The position numbers and the translations under genes are program-made. 64,000 nucleotides of DNA. Origin: Chamaelirium japonicum (taxonomy: Eukaryota > Streptophyta > Magnoliopsida > Liliales > Melanthiaceae). The notes beneath the pieces are model-generated. The model was not told the origin of the DNA, ran no database searches, and saw nothing but the letters and a program-made list of their open reading frames with translations. Positions 1 through 15,640 of this stretch are shown here, in pieces. Numbering within the stretch: the stretch's first letter is position 1; every line of letters begins with the position of its first letter. The stretch lies in contig CANTAL010000196.1 in NCBI GenBank assembly GCA_947650365.1, forward strand, positions 62,001 through 126,000, read 5' to 3'.

Positions 1-2008
1 ACGATCCATTCTAATTCATTCGTATGATCCATTCTAATTCATTCCTACGATCTATTCTAATTCATTCGCTCGAATGTATCCATTCTAATTCATTCGTTCG
101 ATCCATTCTAATCCATTCGTACAATCCATTTTAATTCATTCGTACGATCCATTCTAATTCATTCTCACAAATGTAACTTTTCTAATTCATTTGTACGATC
201 CATTCTAATTCATTCCTACGATCCTTTCTAATTCATTTGTACGATCCATTCTAATTCATTCGTACGATCCATTCTAATCCATTCGTACGATCCATTCTAA
301 TCTATTCATACGATCCATTCTAATTCATTCGCACGAATGTAACCATTCTAATTCATTCGTATGATCCATTCTAATTCATTCCTACGATCAATTCTAATTA
401 ATTCGCACAAATGTATCCATTCTAATTCATTTGAACGATCCATTCTAATTCATTCTCACAAATGTAACCTTTCTAATTCATTTGTACGATCCATTCTAAT
501 TCATTCGTATTTTCCATTCTAATCCATTCGTACGTTCCATTCTAATCCATTCGTACGATCCATTCTAATTCATTCGCACAAATGTAACAATTATAATTCA
601 TTCGTACGATCCATTCTAATTCATTCCTACGATCCATTCTAATTCATTCGCACGAATGTATCCATTCTAATTCATTTGCACGATCCATTCTAATTCATTC
701 CTCTGATCCATTCTAATTCATTCGTACAATCCATTCTAATTCATTCGCACGAATGTATCCATTCTAATTCATTCGTACGATCCTTTCTAATTTATTCCTA
801 CGATCTATTCTAATTCATTCGCTCGAATGTATCCATTCTAATTCATTCGTTCGATCCATTCTAATTCATTCGTACGATCCATTCTAATTCATCGTATGAT
901 CCATTCTAACTCATTCGTACGATCCATTCTAATTCATTCTCACGAATGTAACCTTTCTAATGCATTTGTATGATCCATTCTAATTCATTCGTACGATCCA
1001 TTCTAATCCATTCGTACGATCCATTCTAATTCATTCGTACGATCCATTCTAATCCATTCGTACGATCCATTCTAATTCATTGTCACAAATGTAACCTTTC
1101 TAATTCATTCGTACGATACATTCTAATCCATTCGTACGATCCATTCTAGTCCATTCGTACGATCCATTCTAATTCATTCGCACGAATGTAACCATTCTAA
1201 TTCATTCGTACGATCCATTCTAATTCATTCCTACGATCCATTCTAATTCATTCGCACGAATGTATCCATTCTAATTCATTTGCACGATCCATTCTAATTC
1301 ATTCCTATGATCCTTTCTAATCCATTCGTACGATCTATTCTAATCCATTCGTACGATTCATTCTAATCCATTCGTACGATCCATTCTAATTTATTCGTAC
1401 GATCTATTCTAATTCATTCGCACAAATGTAACCATTCTAATTCATTCGCACAAATGTAACCATTCTAATTCATTCCTACGATCCATTCTAATTCATTCGC
1501 ACGAATGTATCCATTCTAATTCATTTGCACAGTCCATTCTAGTTCATTCCTATGATCCATTCTAATTCATTCGTACGATCCATTCTAATTCATTCGCTCG
1601 AATGTGTCCATTCTAATTCATTCGTACGATCCATTCTAATTCGTTCGTATGATCCATTCTAATTCGTTCGTACGATCCATTCTAATTCGTTCGTACGATC
1701 CATTCTAATTCATTCGTACGATCCATTCTAATTCATTCGCACGATCCATTCTAATTCATTCGGATCCATTCGTACGATCCTTTCTAATTCGTTCGTACGA
1801 TCCATTCTAATTCATTCGCACGATCCATTCTAATTCATTTGTGTGATCCATTCTAACTCATTCGGATCCATTCGTACGATCCATTCTAATTCATTTGTAT
1901 GATCTATTCTAATTCTTTCGCATGATCCATTCTAATTCATTCGTACGATCCATTCTAATTAATTCGCACGATCCATTCAAATTCATTCGCATGATCCATT
2001 TTAATTCA

Positions 2009-2030
2009 TGTGAATGGATTAGAATGGATC
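2009..2030 (-). repeat. Single inverted monomer
   Basis: One monomer-sized piece (about 22 bp) in the minus orientation sits inside a + block: the sequence goes from TTAATTCAT into GTGAATGGATTAGAATGG and then returns to CTACGATCC. It is the smallest orientation island in the window. Confidence 0.75.
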
Positions 2031-2815
2031 CTACGATCCATTCTAATTCATTCGTACGATCCATTCTAATTCGTTCGTACGATCCATTCTAATTCGTTCG
2101 TACGATCCATTCAAATTCGTTCGTACGATCCATTCTAATTCATTCGCACGATCCATTCTAATTCATTTGTACAATCCATTTTAATTCATTCGTACAAATG
2201 AATTAGAATGGATCGTATGAATGAATAAGAATGGATTGTACGAATGAATTAGAATGGATACATTTGTGCGAATTAATTAGAATGGATCGTACGAATGAAT
2301 TAGAATGGATCGTACGAATGAATTAGAATGGTTACATTTGTGTGAATGAATTAGAATGGATCGTACGAATGGATTAGAATGGATCGTACGAACAGATTAG
2401 AATGGATCGTACGAATGAATTAGAATGGATCGTACAAATGAATTAGAAATGTTACATTTGTGAGAATGAATTAGAATGGATCGTACGAATGAATTAGAAT
2501 GGATCGTACAAATGGATTAGAATGGATCGTACGAATGGATTAGAATAGATCGTACGAATGGATTAGAATGGATCGTACGAATAAAATAGAATGGATCATA
2601 CAAATGAATTAGAAAGGTTACATTCGTGAGAATGAATTAGAATGGATCGTGCGAATGAATTAGAATGGATCGTACGAACGATCTAGAATGGATCGTACGA
2701 ACGAATTAGAATGGACCGTATGAACGAATTAGAATGGATCGTAAGAATGAATTAGAATGGATACATTCGAGCGAATGAATTAGAATGGATCGTACGAATG
2801 AATTAGAATGGATCG

Positions 2816-2863
2816 TACGAATGAATTAGAATGGATCGTACGATCCATTCTAATTCATTCGTA
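2816..2863. repeat. 48-bp perfect palindrome at a strand switch
   Basis: A minus block ends and a + block begins exactly at the CGTACG of the monomer. The result is a perfect palindrome of about 48 bp centred between 2839 and 2840 (GT|AC). It can form a cruciform or hairpin. It is the clearest example of the GTAC class of switch points. Confidence 0.85.
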
Positions 2864-5800
2864 TGATCAATTCTAATTCATTCGCACGATCCATTTTAAT
2901 TCATTCGTACGATCCATTCTAATTCATTCGCACGAATGTAAACATTCTAATTCATTCGTACGATCCATTCTAATTCATTCCTACGATCCATTCTAATTCA
3001 TTCGCATAAATGTATCCATTCTAATTCATTTGCACGATCCATTCTAATTCATTCCTATGATCCATTCTAATTCATTCGTACGATCCATTCTAATTCATTC
3101 GCTCGAATGTATCCATTCTAATTCATTCGTACGATCCATTCTAATTCGTTCATACGATCCATTCTAATTCGTTCGTACGATCCATTCTAATTCGTTCGTA
3201 CGATCCATTCTAATTCATTCGCACGATCCATTCTAATTTATTCGCACGATCCATTCTAAGTCATTCTCACGAATGTAACCTTTCTAATTCATTTGTATGA
3301 TCCATTCTAATTCATTCATACGATCCATTCTAATCCATTCGTACGATCCATTCTAATCCATTCGTACGATCTTTTCTAATCCATTCGTACGATCCATTCT
3401 AATTCATTCTCACAAATGTAACCTTTCTAATTCATTTGTACGATCCATTCTAAGTCATTCGTACGATCCATTCTAATCGATTCGTACGATCCATTCTAAT
3501 CCATTCGTACGATCCATTCTAATTCATTCGCACGAATGTAACCATTCTAATTCATTCGTACGATCCATTCTAATTCATTCGTACGATCCATTCTAATTAA
3601 TTCGCACAAATGTATCCATTCTAATTCATTCGTACGATCCATTCTTATTCATTCATACGATCCATTCTAATTCATTTGCACGATCCATTCTAATTTATTA
3701 GAATGGATACATTCGAGCGAATGAATTAGAATGGATCGTACGAATGAATTAGAATGGATCATAGGAATGAATTAGAATGGATCGTGCAAATGAATTAGAA
3801 TGGATACATTCGTGCGAATGAATTAGAATGGATCGTAGGAATGAATTAGAATGGATCGTACGAATGAATTAGAAGGGTTACATTCGTGCGAATGAATTAG
3901 AATGGATCGTACGAATGGATTAAAATGGATCATAGGAATGAATTAGAATGGATCGTACGAATGAATTAGAATGGATCATACAAATGAATTAGAAAGGTTA
4001 CATTTGTGAGAATGAACTAGAATGGATATATTCGAGCGAATGAATTAGAATGGATACATTCGAGCAAATGAATTAGAATAGATCGTAGGAATGAATTAGA
4101 ATGGATCGTGCGAATGAATTAGAATGAATCGTACGAATGAATTAGAATGGATCGTACGAATGAATTAGAATGGATCGTGCGAAGGAATTAGAATGGATCG
4201 TACGATTGAATTATAGTGGATCGTGCGAATGAATTAGAATGGATCATACAAATGAATTAGAAAGGTTACATTCGTGAGAATGAATTAGAATGGATCGTAC
4301 GAATGAATTAGAATGGATCATGCGAATGAATTTGAATGGATCGTACGAATGAATAAGAATGCATCGTACGAATGATTTAGAATCGATACATTCGAGCGAA
4401 TGAATTAGAATAGATCGTAGGAATGAATTAGAATGGATCATACGGATGAATTAGAATGGATCATGCGAATGAATTAGAATGGATTGTACGAATGAATTAG
4501 AATGGATATATTCGTGCAAATGGATTAGAATGGATCATACGAATGAATTAGAATGGATCGTACGAATGAATTAGAATGGATCGTACGAATGGATTAGAAT
4601 AGATCGTACGAATGGATTAGAATGGATCGTACGAATGAATTAGAATGAATCGTACGAATGGATTAGAATGGATCGTACGAATGAATTAGAATGGATCATG
4701 CGAATGAATTTGAATGGATCATACGAATGAATTAGAATGGATCGAACGAATGAATTAGAATGGATACATTCGAGCGAATGAATTAGAATAGATCGTACGA
4801 ATGAGTTAGAATGAATTGTACGATCCATTCATATTCATTTGTCCGATCCATTCTAATTCATTCGTACGATCCATTCTAATTCGTACGATCAATTCTAATT
4901 CATTTGTATGATCCATTCTAATTCATTCGTCCGATCAAATCTAATTCATTCGCACGAATGTATCCATTCTAATTCATTCGTACGATCTATTCTAATTCAT
5001 TCGTATGATCTATTCAAATTTATTCGTACGAATGAGTTAGAATGGATCTTACAAATGAATTAGAAAGGTTACATTCGTGAGAATGAATTAGACTGGATCG
5101 TACGAATGAATTAGAATGGATCGTACGAATGAATTAGAGTGGATCGTACGAATGAATTAGAATGGATACATTCGAGCGAATGAAATAGAATGGATCGTAC
5201 GAATGAATTAGAATAGATCATAGGAATGAATTAGAATGGATCGTGCAAATGAATTAGAATGAATTAGAATGGATCGTGCGAATGAATTAGAATGGATCGT
5301 GCGAATGAATTAGAATGGATTAGAATGGATCGTGCGAATGAATTAGAATGGATCGTGCGAATGAATTAGAATGGATCGTACGATTGAATTAGAATGGATA
5401 TATTTATGCGAATGAATTAGAATGAATCGTACTAATTCATTAGAATGGATCGTACGAATGAATTAGAATAGCTCATACGAATGAATTAGAATGAATCGTA
5501 CGAATGAATTAGAATGGTTACATTCGTGCGAATGAATTAGAATAGATCGTACGAATGAATTAGAATAGATCGTACGAATGAATTAGAATGGATCGTACGA
5601 ATAAATTAGAATGGTTCGTGCGAATGAATTAGAATGGATCGTACGAATGAATTAGAATGGATCCACCGAATGAATTAGAATGGATCCACCGAATGAGTTA
5701 GAATGGATCGTGCGAATGAATTAGATTGCATCGTACGAATGAATTTGAATGGATTGTACGAATGAATTAGAATGGATCGTACGAATGAATTAGAATGGAT

Positions 5801-7547
5801 CGTACGAAAGAATTAGAATGGATCGTATGAATGAATTAGAATGGATCGTACAAATGAATTAGAATGGATCGTATGAATGAATTAGAATGGATCGTATGAA
5901 TGAATTAGAATGGATCGTACAAATGAATTAGAATGGATTGCACGAATGAATTAGAATGGATCCATTCTAATTCATTCGCACGATCCGTTCTAATTCATTA
6001 CTATGATCCATTCTAATTCATTCGCACAAATGTAACCATTCTAATTCATTCGTATTATCCATTCTAATTCATTCGCACGAATGTATCCATTCTAATTCAT
6101 TTGCACGATCCATTCTAATTCATTCCTATGATCCATTCTAATTCATTCGTACGATCCATTCTAATTCATTCGCTTGAATGTATCAATTCTAATTCATTCG
6201 TACGATCCATTCTAATTCGTTCATACGATCCATTCTAATTCGTTCGTACGATCCATTCTAATTCATTCGTACGATCCATTCTAATCCAATCGTACGATCC
6301 ATTCTAATTCATTCGTACAAATGTATCTATTCTAATACATTTGTACGATCCATTCTAATTCATTCGTATGATCCATTCTAATTCATTCGTACGATCCATT
6401 CTAATTCATTTGTATGAATGTATCCATTCTAATTTATTCGTACGATCTATTCTAATTCATTTCTACGATCCATTCTAATTCATTCACACGAATGTATCCA
6501 TTCTAATTCATTTGCATGATCCATTCTAATTCATTCCTATGATCCATTCTAATTCATTCGTACGATCCATTCTAATTCATTCGCTCGAATGTATCCATTC
6601 TAATTCATTCGTACGATCTATTCTAATTCATTCGCACGAATGTATCCATTTCAATTCATTCGTACGATCCATTCTTATTCATTCATACGATCCATTCTAA
6701 TTCATTCCCACAATCGCACGATCCATTCTAATTTATTCGTACGATCCATTCTAATTCATTCGTACGATCTATTCAAATTTATTCGCATGATCCATTCTAA
6801 TTCATTCGTATGATCCATTCTAACTCATTCGGTGGATCCATTCTAATTCATTCGTACGATCCATTCTAATTCATTCGTACGATCCATTCTAATTCATTCG
6901 CACGATCCATTCAAATTCATTCGTACGATCCATTCTAATTCATTCACATGATCCATTCTAATTCATTCGTACAATCCATTCTAATTCATTCGCACGAATG
7001 TATCCATTCTAATGTATTCGTACGATCCATTCTAATTCATTCGTACGATCCATTCTAATCCATTCGTACGATCCATTCTAATTCATTCTCACAAATGTAA
7101 CCTTTCTAATTCATTTGTACGATCCATTCAAATTCATTCGTACGATCCATTTTAATCCTTTTGTACGATCCATTCTAATCCATTTGTACGATCCATTCTA
7201 ATTCATTCGCACGAATATAACCATTCTAATTCATTTGTACGATCCATTCTAATTCATTCCTACGATCCATTCTAATTCATTCGCACGAATGTATCCATTC
7301 TAATTCATTTGCACGATCCATTCTAATTCATTCCTATGATCCATTATAATTCATTCGTACGATCCATTCTTATTCATTCGCTAGAATGTATCCATTCTAA
7401 TTCATTCATACGATCCATTCTAATTCATTCGTACGATCCATTCTAATCTATTCGTACGATCCATTCTAATTCATTCGTACAATGCGTTCTTATCCATTCG
7501 TATGATCCATTCTAATTCATTCATACGATCCATTCTAATTCATTCGA

Positions 7548-7575
7548 ACGATCCATTCTAATTAGAATGGATCGT
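7548..7575. repeat. 28-bp perfect palindrome at a strand switch
   Basis: A + block turns into a minus block at AATT instead of CGTACG. The perfect palindrome is 28 bp and is centred between 7561 and 7562. It represents the second, AATT-centred, class of switch points; 3696 looks similar. Confidence 0.8.
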
Positions 7576-10500
7576 ACGAACGAATTAGAATGGATTGTAC
7601 GAACGAATTAGAATGGATCGTATGAATGAATTAGAATGGATCGTACGAATGAATTAGAATGGATACATTCGAGCGAATGAATTAGAATGGATCATACGAA
7701 AGAATTAGAATGGATCATAGGAATGAATTAGAATGGATCGTGCAAATGAATTATAATGGATACATTCGTACGAATGAATTAGAATGGATCGTGCAAATGA
7801 ATTAGAATTGATCGTACGAATGAATTAGAATAGATCGTACGAATGAATTAGAATTGATACATTCATACGAATGAATTAGAATGGATCGTGCGAATGAATT
7901 AGAATGGATCGTACGAATGAATTAGAATATATCGTGCGAATTAAATAGATTGGATACATTTGTGCGAATGAATTAGAATGGATCATACGAATGAATTAGA
8001 ATGGATCGTGCGAATGAATTAGAATGGATCGTACGAATGAATTAGAATGGATACATTCGTGAAAATGAATTAGAATGGATCATATGAATGAATTTGTGCG
8101 AATGAATTTGATTGCATCGTACGAATGAATTTGAATGGGTTGTACGAATGAATTAGAATGGATCGTACGAATGAATTAGAATGGATCATGCGAATGAATT
8201 AGAATAGATCGTACAAATGAATTAGAATGGATCGTACGAATAAATTAGAATGGATCGTGCGAATGAATTAGAATGGTTCGTACGAATGAATTAGAATGGA
8301 TCCACCGAATGAGTTAGAATGGATCATACGAATCAATTAGAATAGATCATGCGAATGAATTAGAATAGATCGTATGAATGAATTAGAATGGATCGTACGA
8401 ATAAATTAGAATGTATTGTGCAATTATGCGAATGAATTAGAATGGATCCTATGAAGGAATAAGAACGGATACATTCGTGTGAATGAATTAGAATGGATCG
8501 GATGAATGAATTAGAATGGATCGTACAATTCATTCTAATTCATTCGTACGATCCATTCTAATGCATTCGTACGATTCATTCTAATTCATTCGCACGATCC
8601 ATTCTAATTCATTCGTACGATCCATTCTTATTCATTCATACGATCCATTCTAATTCATTCGCACAATCCATTCTAATTCATTCGCACAAATGTATCCATT
8701 CTAATTCATTCGTACAATCCATTCTAATTCATTTGCACGATCCATTCTAATTCATTCCTATGATCCATTCTAATTCATTCGTACGATCCATTCTAATTCA
8801 TTCGTTCGAATGTATCCATTCTAATTCTTTCATATGATCCATTCTAATTAATTCGCACAAATGTATCCATTCTAATTTATTCGTACGATCCATTCAAATT
8901 CAATCGTATGATCCATTATAATTCATTCGCACAAATGTATCCATTTTAATTCATTCGTACGATCCATTCTAATTTATTCATACGATCCATTCTAATTCAT
9001 TCGCACGATCCATTCAAATTCATTCGTACGATCAATTCTAATTCATTCGCATGAATATATCTATTCTAATTCATTCGTATGATCCATTCTAATTTATTCG
9101 CACGATCTATTCTAATTCATTCGTACGATCCATTCTAATTCATTCGTACGATCCATTCTAATTCATTCACACGAATGTATCGTACGAATGGATTAGAATG
9201 GATCGTACGTGTGAGAATGAATTAGAATGGATCGTACGAATGAATTAGAATGGATCGTACGAATGGATTAGAATGGATCATACGAATGAATTAGAATGGA
9301 TCATACAAATGAATTAGACAGGTTACATTCGTGAGAATGAATTAGAATGGATCGTACGAATGAATTAGAATGGATCATGTGAATGAATTTGAATGGATCG
9401 TGCGAATGAATTAGAATGGATCGTACGAATGAATTAGGATCGTAGAAACAAATTAGAATGGATCGTATGAACGAATTAGAATGGATCGTACGAATGAATT
9501 AGAATGGATACATTCGAGAGAATGAATTAGAATGGATTGTACGAATGAATTAGAATGGATCATAGGAATGAATTAGAATGGATCGTGCAAATGAATTAGA
9601 ATGGATACATTCGTGCGAATGAATTAGAATGGATCGTGCGAATGAATTAGAATGGATCGTACGAATGAATTAGAATGGATATATTTGAACGAATAAATTG
9701 GAATGGATCATACGAATGAATTAGAATGGATCGTACGAATGAATTAGAATGGATCGTGCGAATGAATTAGAATCGATCGTACGAATGAATTAGAATGGAT
9801 CGTACGAATGAATTAGATCATACGAATAAATTAGAATGGATATTATGAATGAATTAGATCGTACGAATGAATTAGAATGGATCGTACGAATTAATTAAAA
9901 TGGATACATTCATACAACTGAATTAGAATGGATCGTGCGAATGAATTAGAATGAATACATTCTTGCGAATAAATTAGAATTGATCGTATATTCGGGCAAA
10001 TAAATTAGAATGGATCATACGAATGAATTAGAATGGATCGTGCGAATGAATTAGAATGAATCGTACGAATGCATTAGAATGGATCGTACGAATGGATTAG
10101 AATGGATCGTATGAATGAATTCTAATTCCATTCTAATTCATTCATACGATCCATTCTAATTCATTCGTACAATCCATTCAAATTCATTCGTACGATGCAA
10201 TCTAATTCATTCGCAGAAATGTATCTATTCTAATTCATTCGTACAATGCGTTCTAATCCATTTATACGATCCATTCTAATACATTCGTACGATCCATTCT
10301 AATTCATTCGCACGAATGTAACCATTCTAATTTATTCATATGATCCATTCTAATTCATTCGTATGATCCGTTCTAATCATTCGTACGATCCATTCTAATT
10401 CATTCGCACGATCCATTCTAATTCATTCGTATGATCCATTCTAATTTATTTGCACGAATATATATCCATTCTAATTTATTCGCATGAATGTATCCATTCT

Positions 10501-11046
10501 AATTCATTCGCACGATCCATTCTAATTCAGTCGTATGAATGAATCGTGCGAATGAATTAGAATGGATCGTAGGAATGAATTAGAATTGATCATACGAATG
10601 AGTTAGAATGGATCGTACGAATGAATTAGAATGGATTTGTACGAATGAATTAGAATGGATCATACGAATGAATTAGAATGGATCGTGCGTATGAATTAGA
10701 ATGGATCGTGCGAATGAATTAGAATGGATCGTATGAATGAATAAGAATGGATCGTACGAATGAATTAGAATGGATCGTGCGAATGAATTAGAATGAATCG
10801 TACGAATAGATTAGAATGGATACATTCGAGCGAATGAATTAGAATGGTTACATTCGTGCGAATGAATTTGAATGGATCGTACGAATGGACTAGAATGGAT
10901 CGTACGAATGAATTAGAATGGATCGTACGAATGGATTAGAATGGATCATAGGAATGAATTAGAATGGATCGTACGAATAAATTAGAATGGATCGGACAAA
11001 TGAATTAGAAAGGTTACATTTGTGAGAATGAATTAGAATGGATCGT

Positions 11047-14000
11047 ACGATTCATTCTAATTCATTCGTACGATCCATTCAAATTTATTCGTACGATCCA
11101 TTCTAATTCATTCGCACGATCCGTTCTAATTCATTCGTACGAATGTATCCATTCTAATCATACAATCCATTCTAATTCATTCGCACGATCCATTCCAATT
11201 CATTCGTATGATCTAATTCTAATTCATTCGTACGATCCATTCTAATTCATTCGTACGATCCATTCTAATCCATTCGTACGATCCATTCTAATTCATTCGT
11301 ACGATCCATTCTAATCCATTCGTACGTACGATCCATTCTAATTCATGCGTACGATCCATTCTAATCCATTCGTACGATCCATTCTAATTCATTCGTACGA
11401 TCCATTCTAATCCATTCATACGTACGATCCATTCAAATTCATTCGTACGATCCATTCTAATTCATTCGTATGATCCATTCTAATTTATTCGTTCAAATAT
11501 ATCCATTCTAATTAATTCGTTCGATCCATTCTAATTCATTCGCACGATCCATTCTAATTCATTCGCACGAATGTATCCATTCTAATTCATTTGCACGATC
11601 CATTCTAATTCATTCCTATGATCCATTCTTATTCATTCGTACGATCCATTTTAATTCATTCGTACAAATGAATCCATTGTAATTCATTCGTACGATCAAT
11701 TCTAATTCATTCGCACGATCCATTCTAATTCATTCGTACGATCCATTCTAATTCATTCGTACAATCCATTCAAATTCATTCGTACGATGCAATCTAATTC
11801 ATTCGCACAAATGTATCTATTCTATTTCATTCGTACAATGCGTTCTAATCCATTCGTGTGATCCATTCTAATCCATTCGTACGATCCATTCTAAATCATT
11901 CGCACAAATGTAACAATTCTAATTCATTCATATGATCCATTCAAATTCATTCGTACGATCCATTCTAATTCATTCGTATGATCCATTCTAATTCATTCGT
12001 ACAATCCATTCTAATTCATTTGCATGAATGAATCCATTCTAATTTATTCGTACGATCCAGTCCAATTCATTCGTACGATCCTTTCTAATTCATTCGCACA
12101 AATATATCCATTCTAATTCATTCGTACGATCCTTTCTAATTCATTCGCATGATCCATTCTAATTTTTTCATATGATCCATTCTAATTCATTCGCACGAAT
12201 GTATCCATTCTAGTTCATTCGTACGCTCCATTCTAATTCATTCGTACACTCCATTCTTATTCTTCGCACAAATGTATCCATTCTAATTCATTTGTACAAT
12301 CCATTCTAATTCATTCGTATGATCCATTCTAATTCATTCGTACGATCCATTCTAATTCATTCGCTCGAATGTATCCATTCTAATTCATTCATACGATTCA
12401 TTCTAATTCATTCGTATGAGCTATTCTAATTCATTCGTATGATCCATTCTAATTCATTCGTATGATTCATTCTAATTCATTCGTACGATCCATTCTAATT
12501 CATTCGCACAAATGTATCCATTCTAATTCATTCGTACGATCCATTCTAATTCATTCGCACGATCCATTCTAATTCATTTGTACGAATGTATCCATTCTAG
12601 TTCATTCGTACGCTCCATTCTAATTCATTCGCACGATCCATTCTAATTCATTCGTATGATCCATTCTAATTCATTCGCACGAATGTATCCATTCTAGTTC
12701 ATTCGTACGCTCCATTCTAATTCATTCGTATGATCCATTCTAATTCATTCGTATGATCCATTCTAATTCATTCGCACAAATGTATCCATTCTAATTCATT
12801 CGTATGATCCATTCTAATTCATTCGCATGATCCTTTCTAATTCATTCGTATGATCCATTCTAATTCATTCCTACGATCTATTCTAATTCATTTGCTCGAA
12901 TGTATCCATTCTAATTCATTCGTTCGATCCATTCTAATTCATTCGTACGATCCATTCTAATTCATTCGCTCGAATGTATCCTTTCTAATTCATTTGTATG
13001 ATCCATTCTAATTCATTCGTACGATCTATTCTAATTCATTCGCACGAATGTATCCATTCTAATGCATTCGTACGATCCATTCTAATTCATTCGTACGATC
13101 CATTCTAATTCATTCGTACGATCCATTCTAATTCATTCGCACGATCCATTCTAATTCATTCGTACGATCCATTCTAATTCATTCGCACGATCCATTCTAA
13201 TTCATTCGTACGATCCATTCTAATTCATTCGCACGAATGTATCCATTCTAATGCATTCGTACGATCCATTCTAATTCATTCGTACGATCCATTCTAATCC
13301 ATTCGTACGATCCATTTTAATTCATTCGTACGATCCATTCTAATTCATTCTCACTAATATAACCTTTCTAATTCATTTGTACGATCCATTGTAATTCATT
13401 CGTATAATCCATTCTGATCCATTCGTACGATCCATTCTAATCCATTCGTACGATCCATTCTAATTCATTTGCACGAATGTAACCATTCTAATTCATTCGT
13501 ACGATCCATTCTAATTCATTCCTACGATCCATTCTAATTCATTCGTACGATCCATTCTAATCCATTCGTATGATCCATTCTAATTCATTCGTACAATGCG
13601 TTCTAATCCATTCATACGATCCATTCTAATCCATTCGTACGATCCATTCTAATTCATTCGTACGATCCATTCTAATTCATTCTCACAAATGTAACCTTTC
13701 TAATTCATTAGTACGATCCATTCTAATTCATTCGTACGATCCATTCTAATTCATTCGTACGATCCATTCTAATCGATTCATACGATTCATTCTAATTCAT
13801 TCCTACAATCCATTCTAATTCATTCGCACGAATGTATCCATTCTAATTCATTTGCACGATCCATTCTAATTTATTCCTATGATCCATTCTAATTCATTCG
13901 TACGATCCATTTTAATTCATTCGCTCGAATGTATCCATTCTAATTAGTTCATACGATCCATTCTAATTCATTCGTACGATCCATTCTAATGCATTCGTAC

Positions 14001-15640
14001 GATCCATTCTAATGCAATTCATACAATTCATTCTAATTCATTCGTACGATCCATTCTAATGCATTCGTACGATTCATTCTAATTCATTCGCACGATCCAT
14101 TCTAATTCATTCGTACGATCCATTCTTATTCATTCATACGATCCATTCTAATTCATTCGCACAATCCATTCTAATTCATTCGTACGATCCATTCTAATTC
14201 ATTCGCACGATCCATTCTAATTTATTCGTACGATCTATTCTAATTCATTTGTACGATCTATTCTAATTCATTCGCATGATCCATTCTAATTCATTCGTAC
14301 AATCCATTCTAATTCATTCGTACAATCCATTCAAATGCATTCGTACGATGCAATCTAATTCATTCGCACAAATGTATCTATTCTAATTCATTCGTACATT
14401 GAGTTCTAATCCATTCGTATGATCCATTCTAATCCATTCGTACGATCCATTCTAATTCATTCGCACGAATGTAACCATTCTAATTCATTCAAATGATCCA
14501 TTCTAATTCATTCGTACGATCCATTCTAATTCATTCGTATGATCCATTCTAATTCATTCGTACGATCCATTCTAATTCATTTGCATGAATGTATTCATTC
14601 TAATTTATTCATACGTCGTACGATCCATTCTAATTCATTCGCTCGAATGTATCCATTCTAATTCATTCGTACGATTCATTCTAATTCATTCGCACGATCC
14701 ATTCTAATTCATTCGTACAATCCATTCTTATTCATTCGCACGAATGTATCCATTCTAATTCATTTGCACGATCCATTCTAATTCATTCCTATGATCCATT
14801 CTAATTCATTCATACGATCCATTCTAATTCATTCGCTCGAATGTATCCATTCTAATTCATTCATACGATTCATTCTAATTCATTCACACGATCCATTCTA
14901 ATTCATTTGCACGATCCATTCTAATTCATTCCTACGATCCATTCTAATTCATTCGTACGATCCATTCTAATTCATTCGCTCGAATGTATCCATTCTAATT
15001 CATTCCTATGATCCATTCTAATTCGTTTGCACGATCCATTCTAATTCATTCGTACGATCCATTCTTATTCATTCGTACGATCCATTCTAATTCATTTGTA
15101 CGCTCCATTCTTATTCATCGCACAAATATATCCATTCTAATTTATTCGTACGATCCATTCAAATTCAATCGTATGATCCATTCTAATTCATTCGCACGAT
15201 CAATTCTAATTCATTCGTCCGATCCATTCTAATTCATTCGCACGAATGTATCCATTCTAATTCATTTGTACGATCCATTCTAATCCATTCGTACGATCCA
15301 TTCTAATTCATTCGTACGATCCATTCTAATTTATTCGTATGAATGTATCGATTCTAATTTATTCGTACGATCCAGTCTAGTTCATTCGTACGATCCATTG
15401 TAATTCATTCGCACGAATATATCCATTCTAATTCATTCGTACGATCCATTCTAATTTATTCGTATGATCCATTCTAATTCATTCCACGATCCATTCAAAT
15501 TCATTCGCACGATCCATTCTAATTCATTCGTACGATCCGTACGATCCATTCTAATTCATTCGCTCGAATGTATCCATTCTAATTCATTCGTACGATCCAC
15601 TCTAATTCATTTTCACGAATGTAACCTTTCTAATTCATTT
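11047..15640 (+). repeat. Longest single-orientation satellite block
   Basis: About 4.6 kb of satellite in which every monomer I read is in + orientation. This is more than twice the length of any block in the HOR region. It contains many 28-bp variants and local duplications, such as a CGTACGTACG-type variant at 11321 recurring near 11417. It is followed by a minus island of only about 100 bp (15641-15740). Confidence 0.8.
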
